Positions 34,325 through 45,850 are shown, counted from the stretch's first letter. The stretch is 64,000 nucleotides of DNA from Eulemur rufifrons (GCF_041146395.1 NC_090989.1:123317501-123381500); one strand, 5' to 3'. Notes: a model not told the origin generated them from the sequence alone. Numbers and translations are program-made.

Positions 34325-34440
34325 ACCAAAGAATGTGAGAGCTGGGCAATCCCATAAAATCAGGCACACCCCCTCCCATTTTCTACGTGAGGAAACAGAG
34401 GCCCAGCAAGCTGGCTGGTGGTCGAGTTATAGGAAGGATA
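34325..34440 (-). mobile_element. MIR SINE fragment (reverse)
   Basis: 'ccattttctacgtgaggaaa' then 'cagaggcccagcaagctggc' fits the reverse MIR core. The flanks are weak. Confidence 0.5.
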
Positions 34441-34704
34441 GAGGCTTCCTCAGTCCTGGTCCTATGTTCTTCTCTGGCCCATGCCTCACCTTTCTCTCCT
34501 CTCCACTATGTGCCTCATGAGGGCAGGACTATCTCTGTTTTGTTTACAGCTGAACCCAAAACAGTACCTGGTAATTACCCAGAAAATTTTGGTTGATTGA
34601 ATGAACTAGGCTGTTTCTTTCTTCCTCACTCTTAGTCAGGAAATGTGCCAAGAAATCACTGGGTTGCGATGCAGTTTGATAAAGGCAAATGTTTGTTCAG
34701 TTTT

Positions 34705-34890
34705 ATTATGATAAGGGCTTAAGCTTTGAAAGTAAGCAGACTTGGCTCTGCCACTCAATGGCTATTTGGCTTTGATCAAATTATTAAACCTCTCTGTGCC
34801 TTGTTTCCTCATTTGTAAAAATGAGGCTAAAACTATGTAAGGTAATAGAAGAGGACTTGACCTACCGTAGGTGTGTACTAAGGGTTGGTT
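34705..34890 (+). mobile_element. MIR SINE, nearly full length
   Basis: 'agacttggctctgccactca', 'aaacctctctgtgccttgtt', 'tcctcatttgtaaaaatgag' and 'gtaggtgtgtactaagg' follow MIR order. Confidence 0.75.
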
Positions 34891-35827
34891 TTTCTTACTT
34901 TCCCACCCCTGTTCTTTGTTCTTCCTGAGAATATTTAAAGGAGCATATAGTACTTTTTAAAAACTAACTTTAACTTATTTCAGATAATACACATTTATCT
35001 TGCAGAAAAAATAAAATTATTTAATTATATAAGCACCAACACATATACGATCACTAAAAGTGCATATTCTGTGGGTTAGATATTATTAGGCCCATTTTTT
35101 TAAATAAATTTAGTTGACATCAAAACACTAGCAACTAGGGAGGAGAAAGAGCCAAATCTAAGGAGCCCTGACCCCAATTCCAAGCCCAGGGCACTGTTCT
35201 CAAATCCATGCTTCATGTGATCTTTGTTTCTTAGGTTCAGATCCTCTAAGTTGAAGTTAATTACTTTTTTCATACCCTTTCTTGGCCTGGCTGTGTTCTG
35301 GCACCTGCACTGGAACATGGGTATATGTGGATGTGCCCACTGCCCTCGCAGTTATAAGCTCTTTGGAGTAGCAGCTGTATGTGGCTCATCTTGATATGAC
35401 TCCAGAAACCTTAGATACTTTCGGTATGTAGGACAATCCCTCTGTCATCTGTGTGCATGTCCATTCCCTTAGCAAATATCCTGCATAAGGCCAAGTAAGC
35501 ATTTAACTTACTCAAAATCTACTCTATACCCTTTCTCATTTGTTAAAAATACTCTTAATATATTTTGATTGTTTACTGCATGTTATATAATCTAAATTAA
35601 TGTGTGAAGTTGTGTAGATATATTACTGCACACAGTTGTATCAATATCTGTAATACAATATATGTTGTACTTGAAAAATTTATGGTTTTTTTTCAAGGAT
35701 GATTTTGACTATGTGTGCATTTTACCTTATGCATTGACCTTGAATCATAAGCCTCACCTCAGATATACTCCATTATATTTGCAAGACTATACTCTGTGTT
35801 GTACATTGGTAGGTAGGATTGTTTATT
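34891..35827. other. Unassigned AT-rich noncoding DNA
   Basis: No gene or repeat was recognised. Confidence 0.45.
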
Positions 35828-36002
35828 GGTGAAGGACACAAATTTTGAGTCAGGCATTCCCAGATTTGAATCCAGTTCTGCTTAACTTGTTGAAGCTCAG
35901 TTTCTACAGATATAAAATGAGAATAATGATCGTGCCCATGCCCTAGGATAGCTGTGAAGCTTGCTGGCGCTTATAAATTACTCAAATTACAACTATTACT
36001 GG
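35828..36002 (+). mobile_element. MIR SINE
   Basis: 'agatttgaatccagttctgc' then 'tgaagctcagtttctacaga', 'tataaaatgagaataatgat' and 'ggatagctgtgaagcttgc' fit the MIR order in diverged form. Confidence 0.7.
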
Positions 36003-36563
36003 CTAGTGACATCTCTCAAAGGTTAGAGGCTTATGAGTAATTAATTGCACTAATGGTAGTGGTTTGCTGTGTTGCAGGGGAGTTGTGAAAATTAGGAGTG
36101 TGTTTATAAAGGTATTGTAGAAATCAGCTACAAAATGTGTGCTTGCCACAGCTACTGACACAACCATTTACCTTCCTTCCCTCCCCTCCCTCTCTCTTTG
36201 TTCCCACCCACAAATTTTATGTCCAGCCACCAAAGATGACTCAAGGCATATGCTAGGGTTTCTCTAAGGTAAAACTTCCTCTGTTTCTGATAGTTCTAGC
36301 TTTACTTCAAATGCAAGGTATGTTTAGCACTGCCCCCAGGTACATAGTCAGAATACAAAATCAATCATTCCATCTTGCAGGGCCAGTAACTGACATTAAT
36401 TTATTGTATTTGACTTTATATCTCCTACCTTTGTCCAAAAAAGACCGTAGGTGGGCCAGAAATAAACAATACACTGAGCATTCTCTCTGCTATGAAAGTC
36501 CAAAATGTCACTAGTGTAAAATATTCTTTTCTGAGAATCAGAAACCCATGCATGTCTTCAAGC

Positions 36564-36751
36564 CATGGTTCTTAAACTTGAGCACAAATCAAAATCTTCT
36601 GGAGGGCTTGTGAAAACCCAGAGTAATGGGCCCCACCTCTGCAGTTTCTAAATAAGTGGATCTAGGATAGGAATCAAATAATTTGATTTCTAGCAATTTC
36701 CCAGGTGATCCCAATTCTGTTGGTTTGGAGATCTCACTCTGAGAACCAATG
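36564..36751 (+). mobile_element. MER5A (hAT-Charlie MITE), full length
   Basis: It starts 'catggttcttaaacttgagc' and includes 'atcaaaatcttctggagggc', 'gggccccacctctgcagttt' and 'cccaggtgatcccaattctg'. It ends 'actctgagaaccaatg'. The 188-bp length agrees with the roughly 189-bp MER5A. The termini are inverted repeats (CA.TGGTTCTYAAA / TCTGAGAACCA.TG). Confidence 0.8.
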
Positions 36752-36837
36752 CCTTAAATGTTTACTTTATATAGACAAGCCATGAGTTTTCTCTCCTGCG
36801 TAGTACAACTGAGAGCAGCATTAGTGGTAAAGAAAAG

Positions 36838-37185
36838 GATCTGGCATTTATTGAGCACCTGTGACATTCACCATGTGCCAGGTACCTTACCCATCACTTT
36901 ACAGATATTATCCTATTTAATACTCACAACCACCCTGTCAGTCAGTTCATGATTATGATTGAGACCCTATCATGCATCATCCAATGTGTTGTGCTAGACT
37001 CTGGGAATATGGAATGAACAAGATAGACATAATCCTGACCTTCCTTCTATATATGTTTCTGGGAGGAAGACATGCTTAATAATTGTAAGGGTGGTTAGCC
37101 TGATCCATAGAAAATGGAAGACCAGAGAGGCTAAGTAACTTGGCTACAGTTACACAGCAAGTGGAAGACAGAAGAGACAAAATGA
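36838..37185 (-). mobile_element. MIR SINE (reverse) with an inserted L2-like piece
   Basis: The outer parts are reverse MIR: 'catttattgagcacctgtga', 'catgtgccaggtaccttacc' and 'cctatttaatactcacaac' on the left; 'gaccagagaggctaagtaac' and 'acagttacacagcaagtgg' on the right. Between about 36950 and 37085 the text 'gtgttgtgctagactctggg', 'aatatggaatgaacaagat' is a reverse L2-like fragment. It appears to be nested in the MIR. Confidence 0.55.
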
Positions 37186-37227
37186 GCTTAAAGTCATTTT
37201 ACTCCAAACTGTACAATCCTTACCCTA

Positions 37228-37400
37228 AAACAAGGTCCTAAAACTTTTGGTGTCAGGGTTCCTTTATACTCTTAAAAATTATTGAAGACCCCAAAGAGCT
37301 TTTGTTTATGTGTGTTAAATCTATCCATATTTACTGTACTGGAAATTAAAACAAATTCACCCTTTGAGAACTGCTATACTAAACCATGCAGCAAACAGTA
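37228..37400. mobile_element. hAT-type MITE-like repeat, family not named
   Basis: 'cctaaaacttttggtgtcag' then 'ttcctttatactcttaaaaa', 'ttattgaagaccccaaagag' and 'cttttgtttatgtg' is a widespread mammalian DNA-transposon-type repeat. It closes near 'ctttgagaactgc'. I do not assert a family. Confidence 0.45.
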
Positions 37401-37989
37401 AAATTGTTCCTAGATTCTGAACCCTAATTTATTTTGATGACTTTTGTAGTCATCAAAAATGAGGAACTTCTCCTCCTAAACATTTTTTTTTTTTTAAACA
37501 CGAGGGCCTCTTTTAAGCCTTAGACTGTATTTCTAGTAATGGTGATTTCCTAAAGAAAAGGCTGACTTGCTTTGCAATTGTTTTTTAAATTTTATGTATA
37601 CATAGGAAGTATGTATTTCCCATAATATATATAGCAAAAGCCACAGTTTAAAGTGTCAATATGGACCACACTGAAATGTGGCAGCTTTATCATGCATTGA
37701 AGGATCTCAGTCCTAGCTGAGGACATTTTAAAAGATAACAGCTCGTAAAAGTCTGTGAGGAGTGTTACATCTGAGTTCCTCGGGGGACATGCCACTGCAA
37801 GGGAAGCCCGAGGAAGCGGGCAGAGGGACCACTTCTGTTGCTTTATTACAGCAAGAGAAATAGATGAATGATTGGACTTGGGCGCTTGAGGCTGTCCTAG
37901 AACGTTAGCAGCTGAGTTGTGTTTAATCGCGGGTTAATGACTGAAATATGTCCCTTTCCCATTATTTTTATTTGTTATCTAATGGGAAT

Positions 37990-38300
37990 GAGAAGTTCTA
38001 GTAGATATTTTCCTTTGGTGTGTAATGGTCCGTGGTTGTTCAATTTGATGCTCTGACTCTGAATGCTTTATAGCCTCGTTAAGTTTACTGTGCAAAATCA
38101 ACCGAATCGGAGCTGACATAACGCAACGTGGTTCTCAATCGGTGATCAACGAATCCAAATCTCCTTTTATTTTTTACAGAAACAAGTGAACAAAGGGGGC
38201 TGCTGCAGCCAGGTTAGTGTGCTTATTTCGAGGCAGCACATCCTTGGAGGAGAAGTGAGGAGAGAGGGAATCACACCGTCATCCGTCTGTTTGGTCCTTT
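37990..38300. other. Conserved-looking unique element around the 38.18 kb exon candidate
   Basis: This repeat-free block keeps an unusual number of CpGs for AT-rich DNA: in 38100-38152 I count six ('accgaatcggagctgac', 'acgcaacgtgg', 'aatcggtgatcaacg'). In methylated mammalian DNA such CpGs are usually lost unless selection or low methylation protects them. The block leads directly into a strong splice acceptor at 38179. Confidence 0.35.
38180..38212 (+). other. Candidate 33-nt exon, gene unknown
   Basis: The acceptor is strong: a T-rich tract ('ctccttttattttttacag') ends in AG at 38179, and a plausible branch region ('ggtgatcaac') lies 30-40 bases upstream. The donor is CAG|GTTAGT at 38213. 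The 33-nt exon preserves reading phase and reads KQVNKGGCCSQ in the open frame, a peptide I do not recognise. It may instead be the start of a longer exon using a later donor. It is the first high-quality acceptor after the CpG-island donor at 28053. Confidence 0.35.
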
Positions 38301-39421
38301 TGACACCAAACATCTGGATCACTGGTTCACCGAACAACTTCTAAAATTTTATCCAGATGTTTAATGTCACAGAGGCACAACCTGTCACTAAAACAAGCAA
38401 ACCCAAAAGGGAAGAAGCTAGATGATCATTTGTCATCTTCAGCTGATGCTGAAAGTCACCGTGAAGCATCTCTGCCGGTCGGCTTTAGGCAGCGTGGATT
38501 CCTTTGCGCGACACCCTTGTGTACAGGAAGTACCTTGCTGGAGAGAGGCGCTTGCAGGAAGATCCAAGCATAAGTGATTGTACTGACAAGTCATACCTCC
38601 TTTTTATGTCACATCAAACGGGAGTCTGTGATCCATCGTCCCACGAGGGGCCACCTCCTGGGAACTCTTTTAGCCAAGTTTCTTATGCTGTTTTTTAGTT
38701 GTGAGCTTCCTCCCAGGATTCTCAAATTCTGACCAATGGTCTCATGTGACCGATATGCATTCTCACCCTAAACGATGACCTTTGTTGGTTTCACAGATTG
38801 CTAGAGCTGCTTTTAAGAACCCCTTTTCTGTAAAGCAGGCACAAACAGGTAGGATAGGTATAGGTGGGTCCTCCTGTTCCCTACCCACCCACCGCTGCCC
38901 AGGGAATGGGCTCAGGGAAGACCAGATGTGCTCTCTCTGACCGTACATGTCTGCCCTGCGTTTGGCTCGCCAACCAAGCTAAGCAGCCCAGAAATAGACT
39001 TACTGCCTCCAGCAGGAACAGTTGAGAGTTATCTTCTGTGGGAAGGAATGATGGGACCCTGACTACTCTCATGGAACACTGTCTTCCCTAAGTTGGAGGG
39101 AAGGGGTAATATTCAATGAGGAAGGCTTAGTGCTTGGTTACTTAGATGGAAACTCCTGTCCCTCTTTGCTTGGATGGTCAGGAACAGTTCTATTTATGAT
39201 TCTCATTCCCTTCCTGTGTTTTATGAGTAATTCCAATATTTGGTTACAGTGGTCACTCTGTAAGCTCCTTGTTTTGTGATTTTTTTTTTTTTTTTGCCTT
39301 TATCCATATATTTTTTAACTTCTATGAATCTAAAGGAGGTTTGAGGTAAAATAAGATCTGATTATGGCAAACTGGAGATCTGTAGCCCAAAAAGGTCATT
39401 GTCAAATAAAATCCAACAGGG
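38301..39421. other. Unassigned noncoding DNA
   Basis: No repeat or gene was recognised. The frames at 38364-38698 have no known domain. A 16-T run lies at 39280-39295. Confidence 0.4.
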
Positions 39422-39624
39422 TAGGGGTCAGCAAACTACAGCCTGTGGGCCAATTCCAGTGTGCAGATTTTCTTTTGAAAAAGATTTTCTAGGAACACAA
39501 TCACACCTGTTATTGCATATCGCTTCTTTCACAATTTAATGGCAGCAATAAATAGTTTCAACAGAGACCATCTGACCTGCAAAGCCGGCTATCTGGCTCT
39601 TGATAGAAAGTTTGGTAACCCCTA
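39422..39624 (-). mobile_element. hAT-Charlie-type MITE with CAGGGGTCRGCAAACT-like ends
   Basis: It starts 'taggggtcagcaaactacag', 'cctgtgggccaattcc' and ends 'agaaagtttggtaacccct'. The ends are inverted repeats of each other. The internal 'gaacacaatcacacctgtta' and 'gacctgcaaagccggctat' fit the same family. Confidence 0.75.
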
Positions 39625-40621
39625 CACTTGGGGCATATTTCTATTTGGCCGTCTCTAGATAGGAAACATACATAGGCATCAAAAAACCCAAGGGGATATT
39701 TTTCTGAAATAGGGACTGTGGGCCAAACAGCCAAGTGGTGGAACTTTGTTGCTATGCATTGTGAGGATCTTGTACACAGTAGGTACTTACCGCATGAATG
39801 ATTATATATTTCTAGATGGGTGACTTACAGTGTGGGCTCCATTTCCCCACTTATGAAATCAAGGTATCTTGTTTAATCTCTAAGCATCCTTCTTGCACAG
39901 CCATTCTACATAGTATTAGCAAAAGAGGAGGTGAGACAAACAGAAACACTCTTGGTGCCTCTGTGCCCCAGTGTGCCAAAGTGACAGCCACAGTCTCTTG
40001 AGTTACCATCAGTCAAATTCACTTAGCATCAGCTGGAATTATTAGGCAGGTACAAAAAGCATGACCGTCTGCTGTCACAGTGTTATCAAGTGTCTTACCT
40101 GGAGAGAAACAAGGGGATTTAAGAGGGGAGAGCATCAGAATTGTGCTGGATGCTTGTTCAGAGTTGGTTTATGGAGATGGGGTTGAAGAGAACATTGTTT
40201 ATTATTTGTGTGCAGCAGCTTTTGCGATTGTTTTCAAGTGTGTGGGTATGTTCCAGATGTGCAGGGCTGGGGTTAACAGCACCCTGTAACCCCTACTGTG
40301 AGTGCCTAAGGTTCCTTCACTCTCGTACCCAAATCATACATGGAAATCACACTTCCACTAGTTTCCCAAATTACTGTGTATGGAGGTGGAGAGCTATGGA
40401 TGGATTTCTTGGTAGGTGATGGAGTGGGGAGAGGTGATGGTGATCACCTGGCTCCTATTGTCCTCCACCTCCAGGGGGGAAATATGAGACATGCCGTCCT
40501 GGGAGAAAGGCTCGTGCTCTGCGGTGTGATCTGGGTAGCCGACTCCCAATCCAAAGCATATGCTATGCCCCACTATAGAAACTGGAGTTCTCACTGCCCC
40601 CTTTCCTGAGGAGACAGGCAG

Positions 40622-40844
40622 GATTTCCATCTGCTCAGCTCCACAGATTTGACCATGGGGTTATCATTAATTAATTCAGACATTTGGGAGGGAGACACGC
40701 TGGCTCTGCTGAGATGCGAGCAGAGCCCTAGCCTCAGCCTCCGCATCAGCATCCCAGGCTGCACCCAGAGTTCTCCTCTCAGGCATTCCAGCCTCCAGAG
40801 TGCTGAGGTTTGGACGGAGCAGCCCTGCTTGCCTCCCATCTGTG
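40622..40844 (+). other. Candidate exon with consensus donor
   Basis: The segment ends at CATCTGTG|GTAAGT (donor at 40845). A fair acceptor (pyrimidine-rich 'cactgccccctttcctgag' then GGCAG) ends at 40621. The sequence is unique and GC-moderate. The + strand frame 40649-40852 has no known domain. It would fit as a downstream exon of a + strand transcript, but the acceptor choice is uncertain. Confidence 0.25.
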
Positions 40845-40969
40845 GTAAGTGACTTACTCACTGTGGCAGGAGGGACAGACAGCTGAGAGCAGGCAGGCAG
40901 TGAGCAGTCGGGGCTGAGGAGGGAGAAAGCCCCCTCACAAGCCTGGCTTCCACATGCAGGACTGAGACA

Positions 40970-40986
40970 TTTTTTTTTTTTTTTTT
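40970..40986. repeat. Poly-T run
   Basis: About 17 consecutive T bases. Confidence 0.9.
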
Positions 40987-41088
40987 CCATTTGGGAAGAG
41001 AAGAGTAGGAGGAATAGGATGGGGCTGACACCAGCATGATACAGTTCATGCCATGTTCTGACTCCTGTACCTTTGAGCTCCAACTTGG

Positions 41089-41221
41089 AACTGGTTTACT
41101 TTAATTTAGAGAGCCGTGATGGTGGTGAGAATGTGCTTAATGAAGTGTCACAAGTTTAAATAGCCTTCCCTAGCAGACACGGGCTGTAGGGCTGGTGGGC
41201 ACAGACAGAGAGACAGGCAGG
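41089..41221 (+). repeat. Direct duplication, copy 1 (about 130 bp)
   Basis: It shares about 87 percent identity by hand alignment with 42424-42556 in the same orientation, with one 2-bp gap. Most differences are transitions. Conserved blocks include 'ttaatttagagagcc', 'gaatgtgcttaat', 'caagtttaaat' and 'ggctggtgggcacagacag'. It does not resemble a repeat family I know. Confidence 0.8.
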
Positions 41222-42423
41222 CACAAAGGCATGTTGCATGAATAGACTTTGTCTGGTCCTCCCGGTTGGAGGGACATCATTGATTCCTTTCTAGGCTTTT
41301 TATTTCTAAGAGCTTCTGATTCTTATTAGAACTTTTGAAAACCATTAGTCAATTAAAAAAAAAAAAAGCAGAAGGATTGCTTTTTTTTTTGTTCTGCTAA
41401 TCAAAAGCATAAGTTTGGCTAAGTTACACTTCAGTAAAGTGGCAACATTGAGTCAAATGAGAGCATTATGGCAAGTTTTCCTGAAGGCTGAGTTTGCTAT
41501 TGATTGCCTTTACCATTCTGTTTTTAAAAGTAAGTGGACAAACCGTACGTATATGATTGTAAATCTTTCTTTATTCCTTTATATGTCCCAATAGTGTATA
41601 CCTTTATCTTTATTCATCACATTTATTTTTTGGATGTATTATGTTACAGATTAATGCAATATTGTACCTAGTCCTTTGAATCAAAGTTATTTAAACTTTT
41701 GATCTGAAATAACGGCTATATGAATATTTCTGCTACTCACCATACATAGAGGGCTTAGAAGATTTCACGTGCAATCAAGGTAAAGTCTTAGAGTAGAAGT
41801 TCCTTTTAGTAAGAGATGGGACCATTTCTGCAGCTTGTAAATGAAGATGCTAATATTTGGCCTTACAAAATTGGACATAATTTAAGACTTCAGCACACTT
41901 TCTTGCTTGCCTTATTTGTAAATGTTGATGCTGGCATTGAGAGTCTCAGAGTTTTCCCTATTTTCTTGTTTCACAACTCCTGAGGAACGTGCAAAAGGAA
42001 AGGTAATAAAGGAAAATCTTTTCAAGATAAAACATGATTCATAGAGGTGACAGCCGTGCCATATGTGAACAGTGATTAACAGCTGCAGAGTCTGCAAACG
42101 GCTTCTTAAAAATAAAGTGATAAAGCAGATTTTTTCATTATTTCATGTTTCGGTGCTTGCTCAAGTGCGTCGCCCTGATTTTTTCTAGGCTTCATTTTAT
42201 TCTGTAGCAATAGAATCACTCTTTATGTCCCAGCAGTGCTATACTGGGGCTTGCTTAAATATTTCGCATACATCCCTCAGTATTGTTTCAGTGATATTTT
42301 CAATTTCATGACAATGATGTGGCATACTAAAACCATAACCTCTTCTAAAGCTGCTCATTTTATTCCTGTGGAGCGAGTTTGGGTGGGCAGATGTGAGAGC
42401 ATTCTCAAGGCTTGCCCGTTTAG
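41222..42423. other. Unique DNA between the two duplicate copies
   Basis: Mostly AT-rich with no recognised repeat apart from short A and T runs (41354-41367, 41380-41390). 41880-42400 looks unique and possibly conserved ('gcttgctcaagtgcgtcgcc' near 42155 keeps two CpGs). Confidence 0.35.
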
Positions 42424-42556
42424 AGCTGGTTTATTTTAATTTAGAGAGCCACGGTGGTGGTAGGAATGTGCTTAATAACGTGTTGCAAGTTTAAATGGTT
42501 TTCCCCAGCAGACAGGCTGTACGGCTGGTGGGCACAGACAGACAGACAGACAGGAG
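42424..42556 (+). repeat. Direct duplication, copy 2 (about 130 bp)
   Basis: Partner of 41089-41221, 1.33 kb downstream. It ends in a short (CAGA)n run ('acagacagacagacagaca') that is longer than in copy 1. Confidence 0.8.
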
Positions 42557-43641
42557 GGATGCTAGGGGAAGAAAGTCTCTACTTCAAAATTAGGTGTCTT
42601 TTTAACAAAATAAGTTAATTCTAGAAAATGCATTTTCATGAAATTCACTTGTGTTTAACAAACTAACCGATCACTCTTTTCCTGATTAGCAAGCACCTGA
42701 CGATTTGCTTTGCTTCTTCTCAGGGTACAGGGTGGTAGTTCTAAAATCTTGTTAGATCACAATTCCCTTGGAGAATCTACTGAAAACTATGGGCTCTCTC
42801 ACCTGAAAATCAAACACACACACACACACAAGTCTGCATCCAATTTCAGGGGTTTATGGACCTCCTGAAGCAGAGACCTTCTTTTCCCATCAATAACTCC
42901 TTCATTGTCTCATCAATAGACGTGTTCTTTGTGACAAACTTAAAAAAAATATGTACATTAACATTCATGATGTAGTGGCATCTCTGTTAGAGAGAAAAGG
43001 GGACAGTAGGGGTGGGGATGTCTTTTTGAGGGCTACCACAAAGAGCTGTGCATTTGCCAGGATTTGGTCACTCCACCTTCCTGTGTTGTCTGCGGCATAC
43101 TCTGAGTTGAGCGTCTGGGTCTTCAGGGATGGGTGGAGGATGGGGAGCACCTCAGGGAGTTGGCAGTGAGAGAGGCATGGCTGCGTGCCAGTGAGTGTCC
43201 TCAAAGGCACTCCGCTGGCCCCCATCCCTTGGAGCCTCTGAGCCCTGATTCCCTGATGGGCTGCCCAGGAAGCAGTGGGCTGAGCATGTCATGTGATGCC
43301 TTGGAACTAATAAGAAGAGAAGGCCTCCCACTGCAACTCCTGGTGGAAGGCCAGTGGCACCCCAGACTTTTCCCCAAACGTCCTCCAGAGCTCCACACCC
43401 TGAGTCATGAAACAGCTTTTCTGGGGCTGACTTCTCCAGATTGGTGGTGCTGTATTCGCAGGAGATGGTGGGTGCTGGCCAGTGAGGCACCAAATCGGTA
43501 TTGACAGTGGTGTTCACACAGCTGTATGCAGGTGCATCAGCGAGCCTGGAACTAGGTGCTAGCTGCACTGTAAGGCACCAAGAGCTATTTTGGAAATAGA
43601 AAGAGAACAAGTAGAAAAATGGAAGATCCAGAAGCACAAGG
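42557..43641. other. Unassigned noncoding DNA with a (CA)n tract
   Basis: A (CA)n tract of 9 units lies at 42814-42831. Overlapping frames on both strands at 42951-43637 are GC-driven chance frames without domains. A donor-like AGG|GTAAGA follows at 43642, with only weak acceptors before it. Confidence 0.4.
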
Positions 43642-43649
43642 GTAAGACG

Positions 43650-43870
43650 TGTCCTCCATTCCGTCCTTTCCCCCTTTTTTCATCCTCTCTCTTCTTTCCA
43701 TGCTTCCCCTACCCTTTTTTCCCTTTCCTCCCATTTTCTTTCTCTTCTTCCTTTCTTCCATTCTTCTCTCCTCCCTCCCTCACTTTCCTCCCTTTTATCA
43801 TTTCCTTTCATCTTTTCTTCCTTTCCTTCGTCCATTCTTTCTTTCCTTACATCCATTCTTCAATTCAACA
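43650..43870 (+). repeat. Polypyrimidine (CT-rich) tract
   Basis: About 220 bp of almost pure C and T on the + strand ('ctctcttctttccatgcttc', 'ttcctccctccctcactttc'). The Phe/Ser/Pro/Leu-rich frames at 43590-44036 are its translation. Tracts like this can form triplex DNA. Confidence 0.85.
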
Positions 43871-44034
43871 AACATTCTTAGTTGTCTACGGGTACTGTTT
43901 GTTCTTAGCTTGCATAATTTTGATTCCCTCTCCTTCACAACGGGTCTGCCTTCATGCTGGTGAGGGAAATTTTTGTCCTGTGTTATATTTCCCCAATGCC
44001 TTCTTCCTTCCTTGCCTGTCTTACTTAATCAAGT

Positions 44035-44320
44035 AATCAGTTAGCATGTATCGAACACTTACCACGTACAACTTACTGCCTTAAAGAGAAAAGATAAAAT
44101 GATGAACTTCACTCTGAGGAAGGTTAAAATTATATTTAAGAATTGAGGTCCACATATGTGAAAAGCCAATAATAGTGTAATAGTAACACGATGTGGCAAA
44201 ACAAGAATGTGAGATGATGCAAGACAGTGTGAACGTTATTGCTAGATGAGTGGGATAAGAATCATTTTGAGTTCTGAGAATGGAGCCATATTTTGTGGGA
44301 CAAGTGGGTTTGGGAAGGTC
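44035..44320 (-). mobile_element. L2-like ancient repeat (reverse)
   Basis: 'cagttagcatgtatcgaaca', 'cttaccacgtacaacttact' then 'gagaatgactgtaaattgag' downstream resembles the reverse L2-type series. It is strongly diverged. Confidence 0.4.
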
Positions 44321-45721
44321 TTATAGAGAATGACTGTAAATTGAGTTTACAAATAGAATTTTAATATTCAGAGAGGAGAGAAAATTGTAATCCAGGAACT
44401 GATGTATGTAGAAGCTCAGTGGTATTGGTTTTTATTTTTGTTACCTTCATTTTATAAGGGCAGGGGAACCTGTTTGCCTCTCTCAGGGCTCCTTTGACTT
44501 CTCCTCCCCTTCTGGGCACTGCCATCTCTTCTCCAGTTTCCCCCAAATGCCATTTCTCTTCAGCTGATGAAGGGCTAGGGGAGTCATCTAGTCTATCTCA
44601 GACCCTACTCCATCAGTAGACTGGTCACTTCATGTTGCAGGTAAAAAGCTACATGCTGTGGAAAAAGAGAGTGTTGAAGCATAATTTCCAGCTTTGTAGC
44701 TGAAAGTCCAAATTTTAAATTTTGTCAGATCTTGAGTAACCTAAAACACTGCTCTTAGGCTAGTGGTCTGACATGCTGGAGATCTGAGAGAGTCTGAAGT
44801 CAAGGATTTGGGTTGGAATTCCTAGTTTGACTGGTCCGATATGATTGAGTCCAATCTACGTTGTAATACCTGGCATGGCGTTGGATTTTTGTTTTCTTTT
44901 TACTGCAGCAGCTTGGGGTTGAAAGGATCTTACAGGTTATCTTGTCTTTTACATTTTCCAACTCTATAGGTCAGGAAAACTCTCCCATTTCCTTGCTCTT
45001 TGATATGTATGTTTAACCTGTGTTCTTGGATGTTTTCATAGTTAATGTGTGGTATAAGCAGAAATTCATTTAAATTACATAGTTTTAATATCCCCAACTC
45101 ACAGAGGAATATCTTATTTTAGGTGCCAAGAAGCCCCGATCTTAGCGCTGTGTCTGGGTCTTTTGTGGAAGCTACTTGAATAAAAAGTGGCTGAGACACT
45201 GTTGTCAGCCTAGCCATAGAAGTTAAAGATTCTAAGTTTATTCCCTCTGAAGCTGGCATTTCTCTGAAATTGTTCCATCTGATTCTTCTGGTGGCTTAGC
45301 CTCATCAGCAGCATTTCTTGGGAGATGCAGGTGGTTGGGGTCCCCTGTGCTTGTGGCCTTTTGATTTTTGCCCTTAAGTAAAGAAAATAATCCCTTTATC
45401 AAATATTTGCTGACTGCTTAAGATATAAATTTAATTGTTGGTACATTTTGATTGATTATTGAAAAGTTCACCTTCTGACATCATACTGTGTGTCCGAAGT
45501 GTGTTTGGGGTGGCTATGTAGGGGTGTGTGTGCTTGGGGGGTTAGAGTGAAGGATTCCTCTTCCTTCAAAGGACAGCAGTTTTCCTTCCCTGCCTTTATC
45601 AGGTGAAATCTGGCTGAAAGTGTCGTCTTCTAGCAGAAAGGAAGGGAGAAGATGTGTGTGCTGGTAAATACAAGCCTCGCTGTATGCTATCCAAGAATAG
45701 GATTGTCAAAAGGCAGTTTTG
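44321..45721. other. Unassigned noncoding DNA
   Basis: No gene or clear repeat was recognised. G-rich stretch near 45500-45545. Confidence 0.45.
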
Positions 45722-45850
45722 AGATTATTTTATTCAACTCCCTATGTTATAAATAAGAAAAACCTAAGCCCAGAGATGTGCAGTAATTTGAGCCAATGTG
45801 ATACAACAGATTAAAGATAAGCCAGGATCAAAGTATAGGTTCTTTGACTC
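45722..45850 (-). mobile_element. MIR SINE (reverse)
   Basis: 'ttattcaactccctatgtta', 'ataagaaaaacctaagccca', 'gagatgtgcagtaatttgag' matches the reverse MIR core in decayed form. Confidence 0.55.

Noticed and set aside
43152..43637. 161-codon minus-strand frame
   Set aside because: Three other frames on both strands are open across the same interval, no domain is recognised, and there is no promoter or splice support.
43590..44036. 148-codon + strand frame rich in Phe, Ser and Pro
   Set aside because: It is the translation of the polypyrimidine tract, and a second overlapping phase (43649-43963) is open for the same reason.
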